Source: JAKACU01 sp021821185
GTDB taxonomy: Bacteria > Bacillota > Bacilli > Alicyclobacillales > SLC66
Direction: 5' to 3'
Assembly (NCBI GenBank): GCA_027343965.1
Contig: DAHWJX010000063.1
Span: 1 to 13,469 of the forward strand
Length of the DNA: 13,469 nucleotides
Shown here: piece after piece, positions 6,226 to 13,469 of the stretch
Layout: each line of letters starts with the position of its first letter
Position numbering within the stretch: position 1 is the stretch's first letter
Program-made: the position numbers and the translations under genes
The notes under the pieces: model-generated
Database searches by the model: none
Seen by the model: only the letters and a program-made list of their open reading frames with translations
Told to the model about the DNA's origin: nothing

Positions 6226-7548
6226 ATGACCCGAAGCGTAGCATTTGTAACTTTAGGATGTGAAAAAAACAGCGTTGATTCTGAGGTTATGATGGGCCTT
6301 GTGGCAAAAAAAGGCTACAACGTGACAGAAGATCCTCAAGATGCCGACGTCATTATTGTCAATACGTGCGCTTTTATTGATGCTGCCAAGGAAGAATCGG
6401 TGTCAACGATTTTATCTATGGCTGACCTGAAAGCAATGGGTAAAAAATTGGTTGTCGCAGGCTGTATGGCGCAACGTTATGCGGATCAATTGTTAGAAGA
6501 GATTCCGGAAATTGATGGCTTGGTGGGTACAGGGGAATTCGCTCGTGTCAATGAAGTTATCGATCGCATGGCACAAGGAGAACGCCCTGTGTTTGTTGGT
6601 AACCCAGCTTATATCTACGATGAATTTACGCCACGTCAGGTGGCTTTTGACAGTGCATCCGCCTATATCAAGATCGCTGAGGGCTGTGATCATCAGTGTA
6701 CATTTTGCGTCATTCCCCAGATGCGAGGTGCTTTTCGATCCCGTCCTATTGAAAGTATTGTCGCAGAGGCAACGCGATTAGCCGCGCAAGGCGTTAAAGA
6801 GATTAATTTGATTGCGCAAGATACGACCCATTATGGCTTAGATGTCTATAGGAAAAGAAGTCTTGCAGCGCTTTTGCGCGCGTTAAACGATGTCGATGGT
6901 ATCGAATGGATTCGGTTGCATTATGCCTATCCTGGATCATTTGATGAGGAACTCATCGCGGCTTTCCGCGATCTGAACAAAGTTGTCAAGTACATTGACA
7001 TGCCACTACAACATTCTGAAGATCATATTTTGCGTGCTATGCAACGTCCTGGCCGTCAACAACACATCCGATCTCTCGTACAACGTATTCGTGATGAAGT
7101 GCCTGGTGTAGTATTTCGATCTTCGTTTATTGTGGGATTTCCTGGTGAAACGCAAGAGGATTTTACACATCTGAAGACATTTGTTCAGGAATTAGCTTTT
7201 GATCATGTGGGTGTTTTCACCTACTCGCCGGAGGACACGGCACCGTCATCTCAATTTGCTGATCAAGTTGATGATGCGACAAAGGAACGGCGAGCTAGTG
7301 AATTGATGGAAGTGGCACGTGTTGTAGCAGCTAAGCGCATGGAACGATTTATCGGTCATGTCGTTCCTGTCTTGATTGACAAAGCTGATACAGAAGAAGC
7401 TGGACAGTTTGTTGGTCGTACCGCTTTTGATGCGAAAGAAATCGATGGTGTAGTATACATTAAGGGCACAAACCTTGCCATTGGCAGTATCGTTTCTGTG
7501 CGCATTAGCCACTCGCTTGATTTTGATCTTGTGGGGGAGGTCGTTTAG
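6226..7548 (+). CDS. rimO: Ribosomal protein S12 (aspartate C3) methylthiotransferase RimO
   Basis: Radical SAM enzyme that attaches a methylthio group to a conserved aspartate of ribosomal protein S12. The N-terminal UPF0004 domain supplies three cluster cysteines (Cys12 in LGCEKNSVDSE, Cys48 in NTCAF, Cys80 in AGCMAQRY). The radical SAM motif CDHQCTFC has Cys154, Cys158 and Cys161 and is followed by VIPQMRGAFRSRPIESI, which is typical of RimO rather than the tRNA enzyme MiaB. The C-terminal part, from about 375, is a TRAM RNA-binding domain. The length of 440 residues is normal. AAGGTGA (6213-6219) lies six bases before the ATG. The stop codon directly abuts the pgsA start, so the two are translationally coupled. 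In Bacillus subtilis rimO is not in this cluster. Confidence 0.93.
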   Translation: MTRSVAFVTLGCEKNSVDSEVMMGLVAKKGYNVTEDPQDADVIIVNTCAFIDAAKEESVSTILSMADLKAMGKKLVVAGCMAQRYADQLLEEIPEIDGLVGTGEFARVNEVIDRMAQGERPVFVGNPAYIYDEFTPRQVAFDSASAYIKIAEGCDHQCTFCVIPQMRGAFRSRPIESIVAEATRLAAQGVKEINLIAQDTTHYGLDVYRKRSLAALLRALNDVDGIEWIRLHYAYPGSFDEELIAAFRDLNKVVKYIDMPLQHSEDHILRAMQRPGRQQHIRSLVQRIRDEVPGVVFRSSFIVGFPGETQEDFTHLKTFVQELAFDHVGVFTYSPEDTAPSSQFADQVDDATKERRASELMEVARVVAAKRMERFIGHVVPVLIDKADTEEAGQFVGRTAFDAKEIDGVVYIKGTNLAIGSIVSVRISHSLDFDLVGEVV

Positions 7549-8127
7549 GTGAATCTGCCTAACCGGATCACCTTGGCTCGTATCATTGCGATGCCTGTTG
7601 TCGTGTTTTTTCAACTTGCTCCGTTACATGGATTTGATCACCACGTAGGCAATCTTGATTTGACACTGCGGGACTTGATCGCGACGATACTTTTTCTTGT
7701 AGCCACATTGTCTGACGGCATTGATGGTTATATCGCGCGAAAGTATCACTTGATCACGAATTTTGGTAAGTTTATCGATCCCTTGGCGGACAAGTTGTTG
7801 ATCTGTGCTGTGCTGATTGGTCTTGTTGATGTTCATCGTGTTGCGTCATGGATTGTCATACTTATCATCAGTAGAGAGTTTGCCGTAACAGGACTGCGGT
7901 TAGTGGCTGCAGATGATGGTGTGGTTATTGCAGCAGGGTCGCTTGGCAAGTGGAAGACGCGCTTGCAAGTCGTCGCTATTACAGCGCTTATGCTCAATAA
8001 TTTTCCGTTTTCCTACATTCATGTTCCGTTTGCTATGATCATGATCTATGTAGCTGCATTGATGACGGCCGTCAGTGGCATTGATTATTTTATACGCAAC
8101 TGGAAGATTATTGATTACTCTCGCTAA
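7549..8127 (+). CDS. pgsA: CDP-diacylglycerol-glycerol-3-phosphate 3-phosphatidyltransferase PgsA
   Basis: Integral membrane enzyme that makes phosphatidylglycerol phosphate from CDP-diacylglycerol and glycerol 3-phosphate, the committed step to phosphatidylglycerol and cardiolipin. The CDP-alcohol phosphotransferase motif is complete: DGIDGYIAR starts at Asp56, and GKFIDPLAD ends at Asp81, giving the DxxDGxxAR-x8-GxxxDxxxD pattern with all metal-binding aspartates. The opening NLPNRITLARIIAMPVVVFF is typical. Several hydrophobic helices follow, at about 43-55, 84-105 and 140-180. The 192 residues are normal for the family. The GTG start touches the rimO stop, with GGGGGAGG (7533-7540) eight bases upstream. 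The pgsA-cinA adjacency is conserved in Bacilli. Confidence 0.95.
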   Translation: MNLPNRITLARIIAMPVVVFFQLAPLHGFDHHVGNLDLTLRDLIATILFLVATLSDGIDGYIARKYHLITNFGKFIDPLADKLLICAVLIGLVDVHRVASWIVILIISREFAVTGLRLVAADDGVVIAAGSLGKWKTRLQVVAITALMLNNFPFSYIHVPFAMIMIYVAALMTAVSGIDYFIRNWKIIDYSR

Positions 8128-8138
8128 GGATCGGTGGA

Positions 8139-9377
8139 ATGTCTGTGAATGCGGAATTGATCGCCGTTGGCACGGAAATTGTACTTGGTCAGATTGACAA
8201 TACGCACGCACGGTTTTTGTCCTTAGACTTAGCTGCTATGGGCGTTGGTGTCTACTTTCACACCGCGGTTGGTGATAATGAAAAGCGTATTATCGACGCC
8301 TTGCATCTTGCGATGTCGCGCTCGGATATTATTATCGTAACAGGGGGCCTTGGTCCGACTGGAGATGATGTAACGAGAACTTGCGTAGCGCAGGCTTTGG
8401 GAATGCCTCTAACATTTGACGAAGCGGCTTTCTCCTCGTATGTATTGCCTTACTTTACACGTTTGTCACGGACACCTTCTGAGATTCAAAAGTCGCAAGC
8501 GTTGCGAATTGGACAAAGTACGTTTTTGCCCAATCCACGTGGCACGGCTCCAGGACAATATGTTGTTCATGAGGGCAAGCATATTTTTTTATTGCCAGGT
8601 CCACCGCTTGAGATGCGTCCCATGTATAAGGAACAGGTTCGTCCAAGGTTGCTTGCGCTTGCTGGGCAAGCGATCATTGAAAGCCGTGTGATACGTTTTT
8701 TCGGTATTGGTGAAGCCGATATGGAGTCATATGTAAAGGATCTGTTGAGTCAACAATCCAATCCGACGATTGCTCCGCTTGCTGGCGAAGGAGAAGTTTT
8801 GCTTCGTGTCACCGCTAAGGCTGGGAGTTTGAGTGCAGCTGATGAGCTTATTTTACCCGTGCAACAGGCTATTTTGGATCGACTCGGAGACTATGTCTAT
8901 GGGTTTGATGAAGATTCTATTGCTTCAGTGACGCAACAAAAATTGCTTGACAAAGGTTTCACGGTAGCGATGGCGGAAAGTTGTACCGGTGGATTATTGA
9001 CATCGATGCTTGTTGATCTTCCCGGAAGTTCTGGTTGTTTACGCGGGTCTGTTGTGGCTTATGCTAATGAGTGTAAACAATCCGTTTTAGGCGTTTTAGC
9101 ACAGGATTTGGAAAAGTATGGGGCGGTTAGCGAAGTTGTTGCTAAAACGATGGCCGAAGGTGTGCGGACCCGATTTGGCAGTGATTTTGGTTTGTCCGTT
9201 ACTGGCATCGCTGGCCCTGATGGGGGAACTGAGGATAAGTCGGTCGGTCTGGTCTATATCGGCTTGGCAGATCATTCTGGTTCTCGTGTCATCTCTCGTG
9301 TATTCAATGGTGATCGTACACAAGTTCGCCTGCGCGCGGCTAAAACAGCATTGCATTGGTTATGGAAAAGTGTTTAA
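8139..9377 (+). CDS. cinA: CinA-family protein (competence/damage-inducible; nucleotide salvage)
   Basis: Cytoplasmic protein with two domains. Residues 1-170 are a molybdopterin-binding-like (COG1058) domain, with AVGTEIVLGQIDNTHA near the start, TGGLGPTGDD at 68-77 and LLPGPPLEM at 151-159; family members can have ADP-ribose pyrophosphatase activity. Residues about 255-412 are the CinA C-terminal domain, with AESCTGG at 279-285 and TGIAGPDGGT at 355-364, linked to nicotinamide mononucleotide deamidation in NAD salvage. Which activity this copy has cannot be read from sequence. The length of 412 residues is standard and both domains look intact. The start ATG follows pgsA by 11 bases, with TAAGGA just upstream. 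In many Bacilli cinA lies directly before recA and is co-induced in competence; here a helicase gene and a terminator separate them. Confidence 0.95.
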   Translation: MSVNAELIAVGTEIVLGQIDNTHARFLSLDLAAMGVGVYFHTAVGDNEKRIIDALHLAMSRSDIIIVTGGLGPTGDDVTRTCVAQALGMPLTFDEAAFSSYVLPYFTRLSRTPSEIQKSQALRIGQSTFLPNPRGTAPGQYVVHEGKHIFLLPGPPLEMRPMYKEQVRPRLLALAGQAIIESRVIRFFGIGEADMESYVKDLLSQQSNPTIAPLAGEGEVLLRVTAKAGSLSAADELILPVQQAILDRLGDYVYGFDEDSIASVTQQKLLDKGFTVAMAESCTGGLLTSMLVDLPGSSGCLRGSVVAYANECKQSVLGVLAQDLEKYGAVSEVVAKTMAEGVRTRFGSDFGLSVTGIAGPDGGTEDKSVGLVYIGLADHSGSRVISRVFNGDRTQVRLRAAKTALHWLWKSV

Positions 9378-9399
9378 AGAATGAATCGAGGGTGATTGA

Positions 9400-10986
9400 A
9401 TGACGTCGTTTTTAGAATTTGGATTAAGCAAAAAAGTGCAAGAAGCTATTGATCAGATGGGTTATGAAGAACCATCACCGATTCAAACTACCTGTATTCC
9501 CTTGATCGTTGAAGGTAAAGATGTGATTGGTCAAGCGCAAACAGGTACTGGTAAGACAGCCGCCTTTGGTATTCCACTTGTTGAAAAAGCTGGTACCGGT
9601 CGGCATGTGCAATCGATCATTTTGTTGCCAACGCGGGAATTAGCTATCCAAGTAGCTGGTGAACTCCGTAAAATTGCCAAGTTTAAACGTGTTCGCACTT
9701 TGCCTATTTATGGTGGTCAGTCGATTGGTCATCAGATTAGGGCCCTAGAACAAGGTGTGCAAATTGTAATTGGAACACCAGGGCGGGTACTTGATCATTT
9801 GCGTCGTGGTACGTTAAAACTGGATAAAGTTCAAACCGTTGTCCTTGATGAAGCGGATGAAATGCTTGACATGGGTTTTATCGAAGACATTGAGTCGATC
9901 CTTCAAGCGACACCTGTGGAACGTCAAACCTTGTTGTTCTCAGCGACCATTCCTTCGGAAGTTCGCCGTTTAGCGACACGCTACATGAGGCAGCCAGAAC
10001 ATGTGCAAATGGCAAAAAATGAAATGACTGTTCCTTTGATTGATCAGGTCTTTTATAAAGTCCTTGATCGTACAAAGCTTGAAAGCATCTGCCGTATTAT
10101 TGATAGCGAAGACGTCACGCTTGGCATTATCTTTTGCCGCACTAAACGTGGCGTGGACGAATTGACTGAAGCCCTGATCGCACGCGGTTATCTTGCCGAT
10201 GGCCTGCATGGTGATCTGAGTCAGGCGCAACGCGATCGAGTCATGAAAAGGTTTCGCCAAGGTGAAATTGAGTTACTCGTCGCCACAGATGTTGCGGCGC
10301 GTGGAATTGACGTTGGCAATGTCACGCACGTTGTCAACTATGATATGCCGCAAGATACGGAATCATACGTTCACCGCATCGGCCGTACCGGTCGAGCTGG
10401 TAAACGTGGCCTGGCTATTACCCTCGTGACGCCTCGTGAGTTTAAGTTATTAAAGCAAGTGCAGCGTGAAACAAAAGCGACAATAGAAGGTCGCGAAGTG
10501 CCGTCTCTTGAAGATGTTGCGGAACGTCAAGCTGAACTTTGGCGCGAACGTTTGCAAGCAACGGTTCAAGAAGGTGGATTGGGTCATTATAAGGCGATAT
10601 TAGGTAACCTTATTGATGAGTTGGATCCAATTGATCTTGCTGCTGCGGCCATCAAACTGGCTTCCGCTGGTGAATTGGAAACCGAATCTGCGGATACGTA
10701 TGATTTTGGCGAAACAGGCGGAGCACCTGGCATGGTTCGGTTTTTCGTCAACATCGGTCGCAGTGCAAGAATGTCGCCTAGCGATCTGGTACGTGCCATT
10801 TCGGAGGAATCTGGCATTCCTACGAATGCTGTTGGCAAGATTGATATCTTTGACAAATTTACCTTTGTGGAAGTGGCTGAAGAATCGGCACCGTTTGTGT
10901 TTGAAGCACTTCGTCAAGCTCGTATCAATGGCACGCGGGTCAATCTTGAACCTGCACGTCCACGAGGTCCCGCTCCAAGACGTTAA
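9400..10986 (+). CDS. DEAD-box ATP-dependent RNA helicase with DbpA-type RNA-binding domain
   Basis: RNA-unwinding ATPase for ribosome assembly or RNA turnover. All helicase motifs are visible: Q motif (EPSPIQ, about 24-29), I AQTGTGKT (46-53), Ia PTRELA (77-82), TPGR (126-129), II DEAD (150-153), III SAT (181-183), IV IIFCRTKRG (243-251), V ARGIDVGNV (300-308), VI HRIGRTGR (325-332). After a helical linker, residues about 444-518 (GMVRFFVNIGRSARMSPSDLV to GTRVNLEPA) form the DbpA RRM-like domain, which in DbpA/YxiN recognises 23S rRNA hairpin 92. The C-terminal tail is short and lacks the long RGG extension of many CshA/DeaD proteins. A GAGGGTGATT ribosome binding site lies just before the ATG. 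The gene follows cinA by 22 bases and ends the rimO unit at a terminator. CshA-like and DbpA-like naming are both possible. Confidence 0.93.
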   Translation: MTSFLEFGLSKKVQEAIDQMGYEEPSPIQTTCIPLIVEGKDVIGQAQTGTGKTAAFGIPLVEKAGTGRHVQSIILLPTRELAIQVAGELRKIAKFKRVRTLPIYGGQSIGHQIRALEQGVQIVIGTPGRVLDHLRRGTLKLDKVQTVVLDEADEMLDMGFIEDIESILQATPVERQTLLFSATIPSEVRRLATRYMRQPEHVQMAKNEMTVPLIDQVFYKVLDRTKLESICRIIDSEDVTLGIIFCRTKRGVDELTEALIARGYLADGLHGDLSQAQRDRVMKRFRQGEIELLVATDVAARGIDVGNVTHVVNYDMPQDTESYVHRIGRTGRAGKRGLAITLVTPREFKLLKQVQRETKATIEGREVPSLEDVAERQAELWRERLQATVQEGGLGHYKAILGNLIDELDPIDLAAAAIKLASAGELETESADTYDFGETGGAPGMVRFFVNIGRSARMSPSDLVRAISEESGIPTNAVGKIDIFDKFTFVEVAEESAPFVFEALRQARINGTRVNLEPARPRGPAPRR

Positions 10987-11013
10987 GCTAAGATTTCAAT
11001 AGGAAATGTTTTT

Positions 11014-11048
11014 AAAAGAGTCCTCGCTTTTTGCGGAGGCTCTTTTTT
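11014..11048 (+). terminator. Intrinsic terminator after the helicase gene
   Basis: AAAGAG (11015-11020) pairs with CTCTTT (11040-11045). After a bulged T, CCTC and GC pair with GAGG and GC around a TTTTT loop, with one bulged G on the right arm. A run of six T ends the structure. It closes the rimO-pgsA-cinA-helicase unit and isolates recA from cinA transcription. Confidence 0.85.
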
Positions 11049-11071
11049 ATTGGAGATAAATTTGCCGTTTA

Positions 11072-11085
11072 CGAACAAATGTTTG
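11072..11085 (+). promoter_or_regulatory. LexA (SOS) operator of recA
   Basis: CGAACAAATGTTTG is a near-perfect Gram-positive LexA/DinR box (CGAAC-N4-GTTYG type). It overlaps the left end of the -35 region of the recA promoter, so bound LexA would block RNA polymerase until DNA damage triggers LexA cleavage by RecA. This is strong evidence that the organism has a Bacillus-type SOS response. Confidence 0.88.
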
Positions 11086-11111
11086 TGTTTTTGCGTGCTT
11101 GTCTGTACAAT
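11083..11111 (+). promoter_or_regulatory. recA promoter
   Basis: The -10 TACAAT (11106-11111) is clear; the -35 TTGTGT (11083-11088) at 17-base spacing is weak and shares three bases with the LexA box. Transcription would start near 11118, giving a short leader of about 30 bases before the recA start. Confidence 0.7.
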
Positions 11112-11148
11112 GTTTACTAGGTTGTTGTCGTAGAGAGGATGGATGATT

Positions 11149-12207
11149 GTGGCAGATCGTAAGACTGCGTTAGATCTAGCGTTAAAGCAGATTGAGAAGC
11201 AATTTGGTAAGGGATCAATCATGAAGTTGGGTGAGGCAGGGGCCTCGATGAATGTGGAGACTGTATCATCGGGATCGCTTGCTCTTGACATTGCTCTTGG
11301 TGTTGGTGGTTATCCAAAAGGGCGCGTTATTGAAATTTATGGCCCTGAATCCTCAGGTAAAACGACCGTCGCCTTACATGCTATAGCACAGGTGCAACGT
11401 CTTGGCGGACAGGCGGCATTTATCGATGCAGAACATGCGTTAGACCCCTTATATGCTCAAAAACTAGGCGTTAATATCGATGAACTATTGATATCACAAC
11501 CTGATACTGGTGAGCAGGCACTGGAGATTGCCGAAGCATTAGTGCGTAGTGGCGCTGTTGATATTATCGTTATTGACTCGGTTGCAGCTCTTGTGCCAAA
11601 AGCTGAGATTGAAGGCGACATGGGCGACTCTCATGTGGGTTTGCACGCTCGATTGATGTCCCAAGCGTTACGCAAACTCAGTGGTGCTATTAATAAGTCG
11701 CGAACACTCACAATTTTTATCAATCAGATTCGTGAAAAAGTCGGGGTTATGTTTGGTAATCCAGAGACTACCACGGGTGGGCGCGCTCTCAAATTTTATG
11801 CGTCAGTACGTCTCGAAGTTCGGCGTGCTGAGGCACTTAAGCAAGGCAATGATCTGATTGGTCACCGTACCAAGATCAAAGTGGTGAAAAATAAAGTGGC
11901 ACCGCCATTTAAACAGGCGGAAGTCGATATTATGTTTGGCGAAGGGATTTCTCGTGAAGGCAGTATCGTTGATTTAGGATCTGATCTCGATGTGATTCAA
12001 AAAAGCGGTGCATGGTATTCTTTTGGGGACGAACGGTTAGGACAGGGCAAGGAAAATGCTAAACAGTATCTTAAAGAACATCCTCAAACGGCATTAATTA
12101 TCGAGACGAAGATTCGTGAACTTGCTGTTACTTCACCGACAGCTCCGCTAGGTGCCCCGCCTGTTGCGATCGCTGAAGATGACGAGGATTTTGATTTTGA
12201 TGAATAG
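11149..12207 (+). CDS. recA: Recombinase RecA
   Basis: ATP-dependent strand-exchange protein for homologous recombination, and coprotease for LexA cleavage. I choose GTG 11149 over ATG 11143: the resulting VADRKTALDLALKQIEKQFGK matches the usual RecA N-terminus, and AGAGAGGA (11132-11139) is about nine bases away, whereas it would be too close to 11143. Counting from there, Walker A GPESSGKT is at 65-72, catalytic Glu95 lies in IDAEHALD, and Walker B VIDS is at 141-144. The DNA-binding loop MFGNPETTTGG is at 201-211, and there is an acidic tail (AEDDEDFDFDE). At 352 residues it is complete. It has its own LexA-controlled promoter, and recX follows after 20 bases. Confidence 0.98.
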   Translation: MADRKTALDLALKQIEKQFGKGSIMKLGEAGASMNVETVSSGSLALDIALGVGGYPKGRVIEIYGPESSGKTTVALHAIAQVQRLGGQAAFIDAEHALDPLYAQKLGVNIDELLISQPDTGEQALEIAEALVRSGAVDIIVIDSVAALVPKAEIEGDMGDSHVGLHARLMSQALRKLSGAINKSRTLTIFINQIREKVGVMFGNPETTTGGRALKFYASVRLEVRRAEALKQGNDLIGHRTKIKVVKNKVAPPFKQAEVDIMFGEGISREGSIVDLGSDLDVIQKSGAWYSFGDERLGQGKENAKQYLKEHPQTALIIETKIRELAVTSPTAPLGAPPVAIAEDDEDFDFDE

Positions 12208-12227
12208 TTCTAAAGGACTGCAAGACG

Positions 12228-12746
12228 ATGGATGCTGAAGTGCAAGAAGTTGCTTTGACGTATCTTGATGCGCGGGCTTGTAGTCTAAAGGAACTTGAAC
12301 GTTATTTATTGCGCAAGTTTCCTCTTAAAAAGGATGCTGTGATGCTCGTCGTGATGTGGTGTAAGGCGCAAGGTTTTATCGATGACATCGCGTACGCGAC
12401 ACGCATAGCTAATTCCTTTGGGGAAGGTAAAAAAGGCAGTCGCAAGATGCTTATTGGCAACCTAACCAAAAAGGGATTTGCTCGTAGCGATATTGCGCGT
12501 GTGATGGATCAAGTGGCTATCGACGAACATGAGCCCGCCTATCGCACGGCTGCAAAAAAACTCATGCAGATTGATAACAAACTGCAACGAGATATCGCCC
12601 AAGGTAAACTGCAATTATCACAGCGACAAGTGCTTCTTGTACGAAAACAACGTTTGATCGGCTTTTTAGCACGACAGGGATACGATCATCAGACCATAGA
12701 AACGGTGATATCGAATCTTTTGCAGACGAATTCCTTGGATGAATGA
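12228..12746 (+). CDS. recX: Regulatory protein RecX
   Basis: Small modulator that binds RecA filaments and limits or tunes their activity. The helical repeats are visible: ALTYLDARACSLKELERYLL (about 9-28), a second repeat with VMWCKAQGFIDDIAYATRIAN, and RKMLIGNLTKKGFARSDIARVM, with the typical GFIDD and KGF signatures. A long charged helix (about 105-150) precedes the last three-helix unit. The 172 residues are in the usual range for shorter RecX proteins; some Bacillus homologues are longer. It lies 20 bases after recA with AAAGGA upstream, so the two are almost certainly cotranscribed and share SOS control. No terminator follows; the rny promoter begins seven bases after its stop. Confidence 0.9.
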   Translation: MDAEVQEVALTYLDARACSLKELERYLLRKFPLKKDAVMLVVMWCKAQGFIDDIAYATRIANSFGEGKKGSRKMLIGNLTKKGFARSDIARVMDQVAIDEHEPAYRTAAKKLMQIDNKLQRDIAQGKLQLSQRQVLLVRKQRLIGFLARQGYDHQTIETVISNLLQTNSLDE

Positions 12747-12752
12747 TCTTGG

Positions 12753-12781
12753 TTGACAGGGATTGGAATACAACATATAAT
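12753..12781 (+). promoter_or_regulatory. Perfect-consensus sigma-A promoter of rny
   Basis: TTGACA (12753-12758), a 17-base spacer and TATAAT (12776-12781) match the consensus at all twelve positions. Transcription would start near 12788, giving a leader of about 117 bases. It gives rny strong expression separate from the SOS-controlled recA-recX message. Confidence 0.9.
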
Positions 12782-12808
12782 TTAAATTGCGTATGTCTGC
12801 TGTCGAAT

Positions 12809-12891
12809 TTTGTGTTGCGGATGTTGCATCTGAACACAAGTTGTAAACTCAGAATGTTAAGCGGCGTCCTTGCTCAATGATTGAGCCAGGA
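12809..12891 (+). promoter_or_regulatory. Structured rny leader with a hairpin covering the ribosome binding site
   Basis: Two hairpins can be drawn in the leader. The first pairs TTGTGTT (12810-12816) with AACACAA (12833-12839) and GGATG (12819-12823) with CATCT (12827-12831) around a three-base loop. The second pairs TCCT (12867-12870) with AGGA (12888-12891) and GCTCAA (12872-12877) with TTGAGC (12881-12886), with one mismatch and a TGA loop. The second occupies part of AGGAGG (12888-12893), the ribosome binding site of rny. Neither is followed by a T-run, so they are not terminators. A role in translation or message stability is inferred. Confidence 0.5.
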
Positions 12892-12904
12892 GGCGTGATA
12901 AAAG

Positions 12905-13469
12905 ATGAGTTCGATAGAAATCATCATCGTAGTCAGCCTCGTGATTTTGCTAATTGCTGGAGGGATTGTTGTTTGGATAGTGTTGCGCAGCAGAGCTGTC
13001 GACATGTCGCTATCCATGGCTCGAGCACAAGCCGAACAGATTGTTGAATCTGCGCGTCGCGAGGCAGAAGGAAAAATTAAAGAGGCAGTGCTTGAAGCAA
13101 AGGAAGAGGCGCACCGCATTCGCAGTGATGCGGAGCGGGATTTGCGAGAACGGCGAGCAGAGATTCAGCGTCTAGAGCGTAGGATCTTGCAAAAGGAAGA
13201 GAGCCTTGATCGCAAGATGGAAGCTATCGAACGACGAAGCGAAGCATTATCTGCACAGGAACAGACCATCGCGGATTTACATGAACAAGCGCAAGAGATT
13301 GTTCGCCGCAGGTCTTCCGAGCTTGAGCATTTGTCTTCACTGACGCGTGAGGATGCGCGAGAGTTGTTGTTAAGTCAAGTCGAGGCAGAATGTAAGCATG
13401 ATGCCGCGATCATGATGAAAGAAATTGAACAGCAAGCCAAAGATGATGCGGAACGTAAGGCCAAGGAGA
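12905..13469 (+). CDS. rny: Ribonuclease Y, N-terminal part (3' partial)
   Basis: Membrane-tethered endoribonuclease that starts bulk mRNA decay in Bacilli. From ATG 12905 the frame is open to the right edge (188 full codons). Residues about 4-27 form the single N-terminal transmembrane anchor (IEIIIVVSLVILLIAGGIVV), followed by a long charged coiled coil from about 35 onward, including KEEAHRIRSDAERDLRERRAE and RLERRILQKEESLDRK, which are signature stretches of the family. The KH and HD catalytic domains lie beyond the window. AGGAGG (12888-12893) is 11 bases upstream, somewhat far, and partly paired in a leader hairpin. The recA-rny neighbourhood is conserved in Bacillus and Listeria. The call is firm despite truncation. 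Confidence 0.93.
   Translation, partial: MSSIEIIIVVSLVILLIAGGIVVWIVLRSRAVDMSLSMARAQAEQIVESARREAEGKIKEAVLEAKEEAHRIRSDAERDLRERRAEIQRLERRILQKEESLDRKMEAIERRSEALSAQEQTIADLHEQAQEIVRRRSSELEHLSSLTREDARELLLSQVEAECKHDAAIMMKEIEQQAKDDAERKAKE

Noticed and set aside
12831..12845. Possible second LexA box (GAAC-N4-GTT) in the rny leader
   Set aside because: Outer positions of the operator do not match, and it lies about 45 bases downstream of the predicted start; its left part is better explained as the arm of a leader hairpin.
1..13469. Mobile element, CRISPR array, toxin-antitoxin or phage-defence system
   Set aside because: No terminal inverted repeats, transposase or integrase motifs, spaced direct repeats or defence domains were seen; gene order is core chromosomal throughout.

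Overview
The window is a core chromosomal segment of a low-to-moderate GC Firmicute of the class Bacilli. The gene order (spoIIIE, BMP-type lipoprotein, ymfK, rodZ/ymfM, pgsA, cinA, recA, recX, rny) is the one known around spoIIIE-recA-rny in Bacillus and Listeria. The strong Shine-Dalgarno sites, consensus sigma-A promoters and Bacillus-type LexA box fit this. Several features differ from Bacillus: yajQ and rimO are inserted in the cluster, a DEAD-box helicase gene separates cinA from recA, and two genes are unrecognised. An Alicyclobacillaceae-like member of the Bacillales is my best guess, but the family is not proven from sequence alone.

Layout. 1-1595: C-terminal two thirds of the SpoIIIE/FtsK DNA translocase, cut by the left edge. 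1677-2204: small membrane-anchored or exported protein of unknown function. 2210-2551 (minus): a 113-residue unrecognised protein, the only reverse-strand gene. A 169-bp divergent region (2552-2720) carries one promoter in each direction. 2721-6092: BMP-family lipoprotein, YmfK (DUF3388), RodZ-like cytoskeletal protein and YajQ-like protein, probably one transcription unit ending at a hairpin plus T-run at 6166-6198. 6226-10986: rimO, pgsA, cinA and a DEAD-box RNA helicase, tightly packed behind a near-consensus promoter at 6124-6152 and closed by a terminator at 11014-11048. 11149-12746: recA and recX behind a LexA-box promoter. 12905 to the right edge: N-terminal part of RNase Y (rny), behind a perfect-consensus promoter and a folded leader.

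Functional picture. The genes combine DNA transfer and repair (SpoIIIE, CinA, RecA, RecX), cell envelope and shape (RodZ, PgsA, lipoprotein), ribosome modification (RimO) and RNA metabolism (DEAD-box helicase, RNase Y). I see no phage, transposon, CRISPR array, toxin-antitoxin pair, tRNA or rRNA. I did not find a clearly novel multi-gene system.

The points worth a second look are mostly regulatory or concern gene starts: a promoter firing directly into a terminator hairpin upstream of rimO, a two-hairpin rny leader that can cover the ribosome binding site, a strong but out-of-frame ribosome binding site inside the start of rodZ, a badly spaced start for ymfK, and the two unrecognised genes facing each other downstream of spoIIIE. 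No stretch longer than 300 bases lacks a gene.
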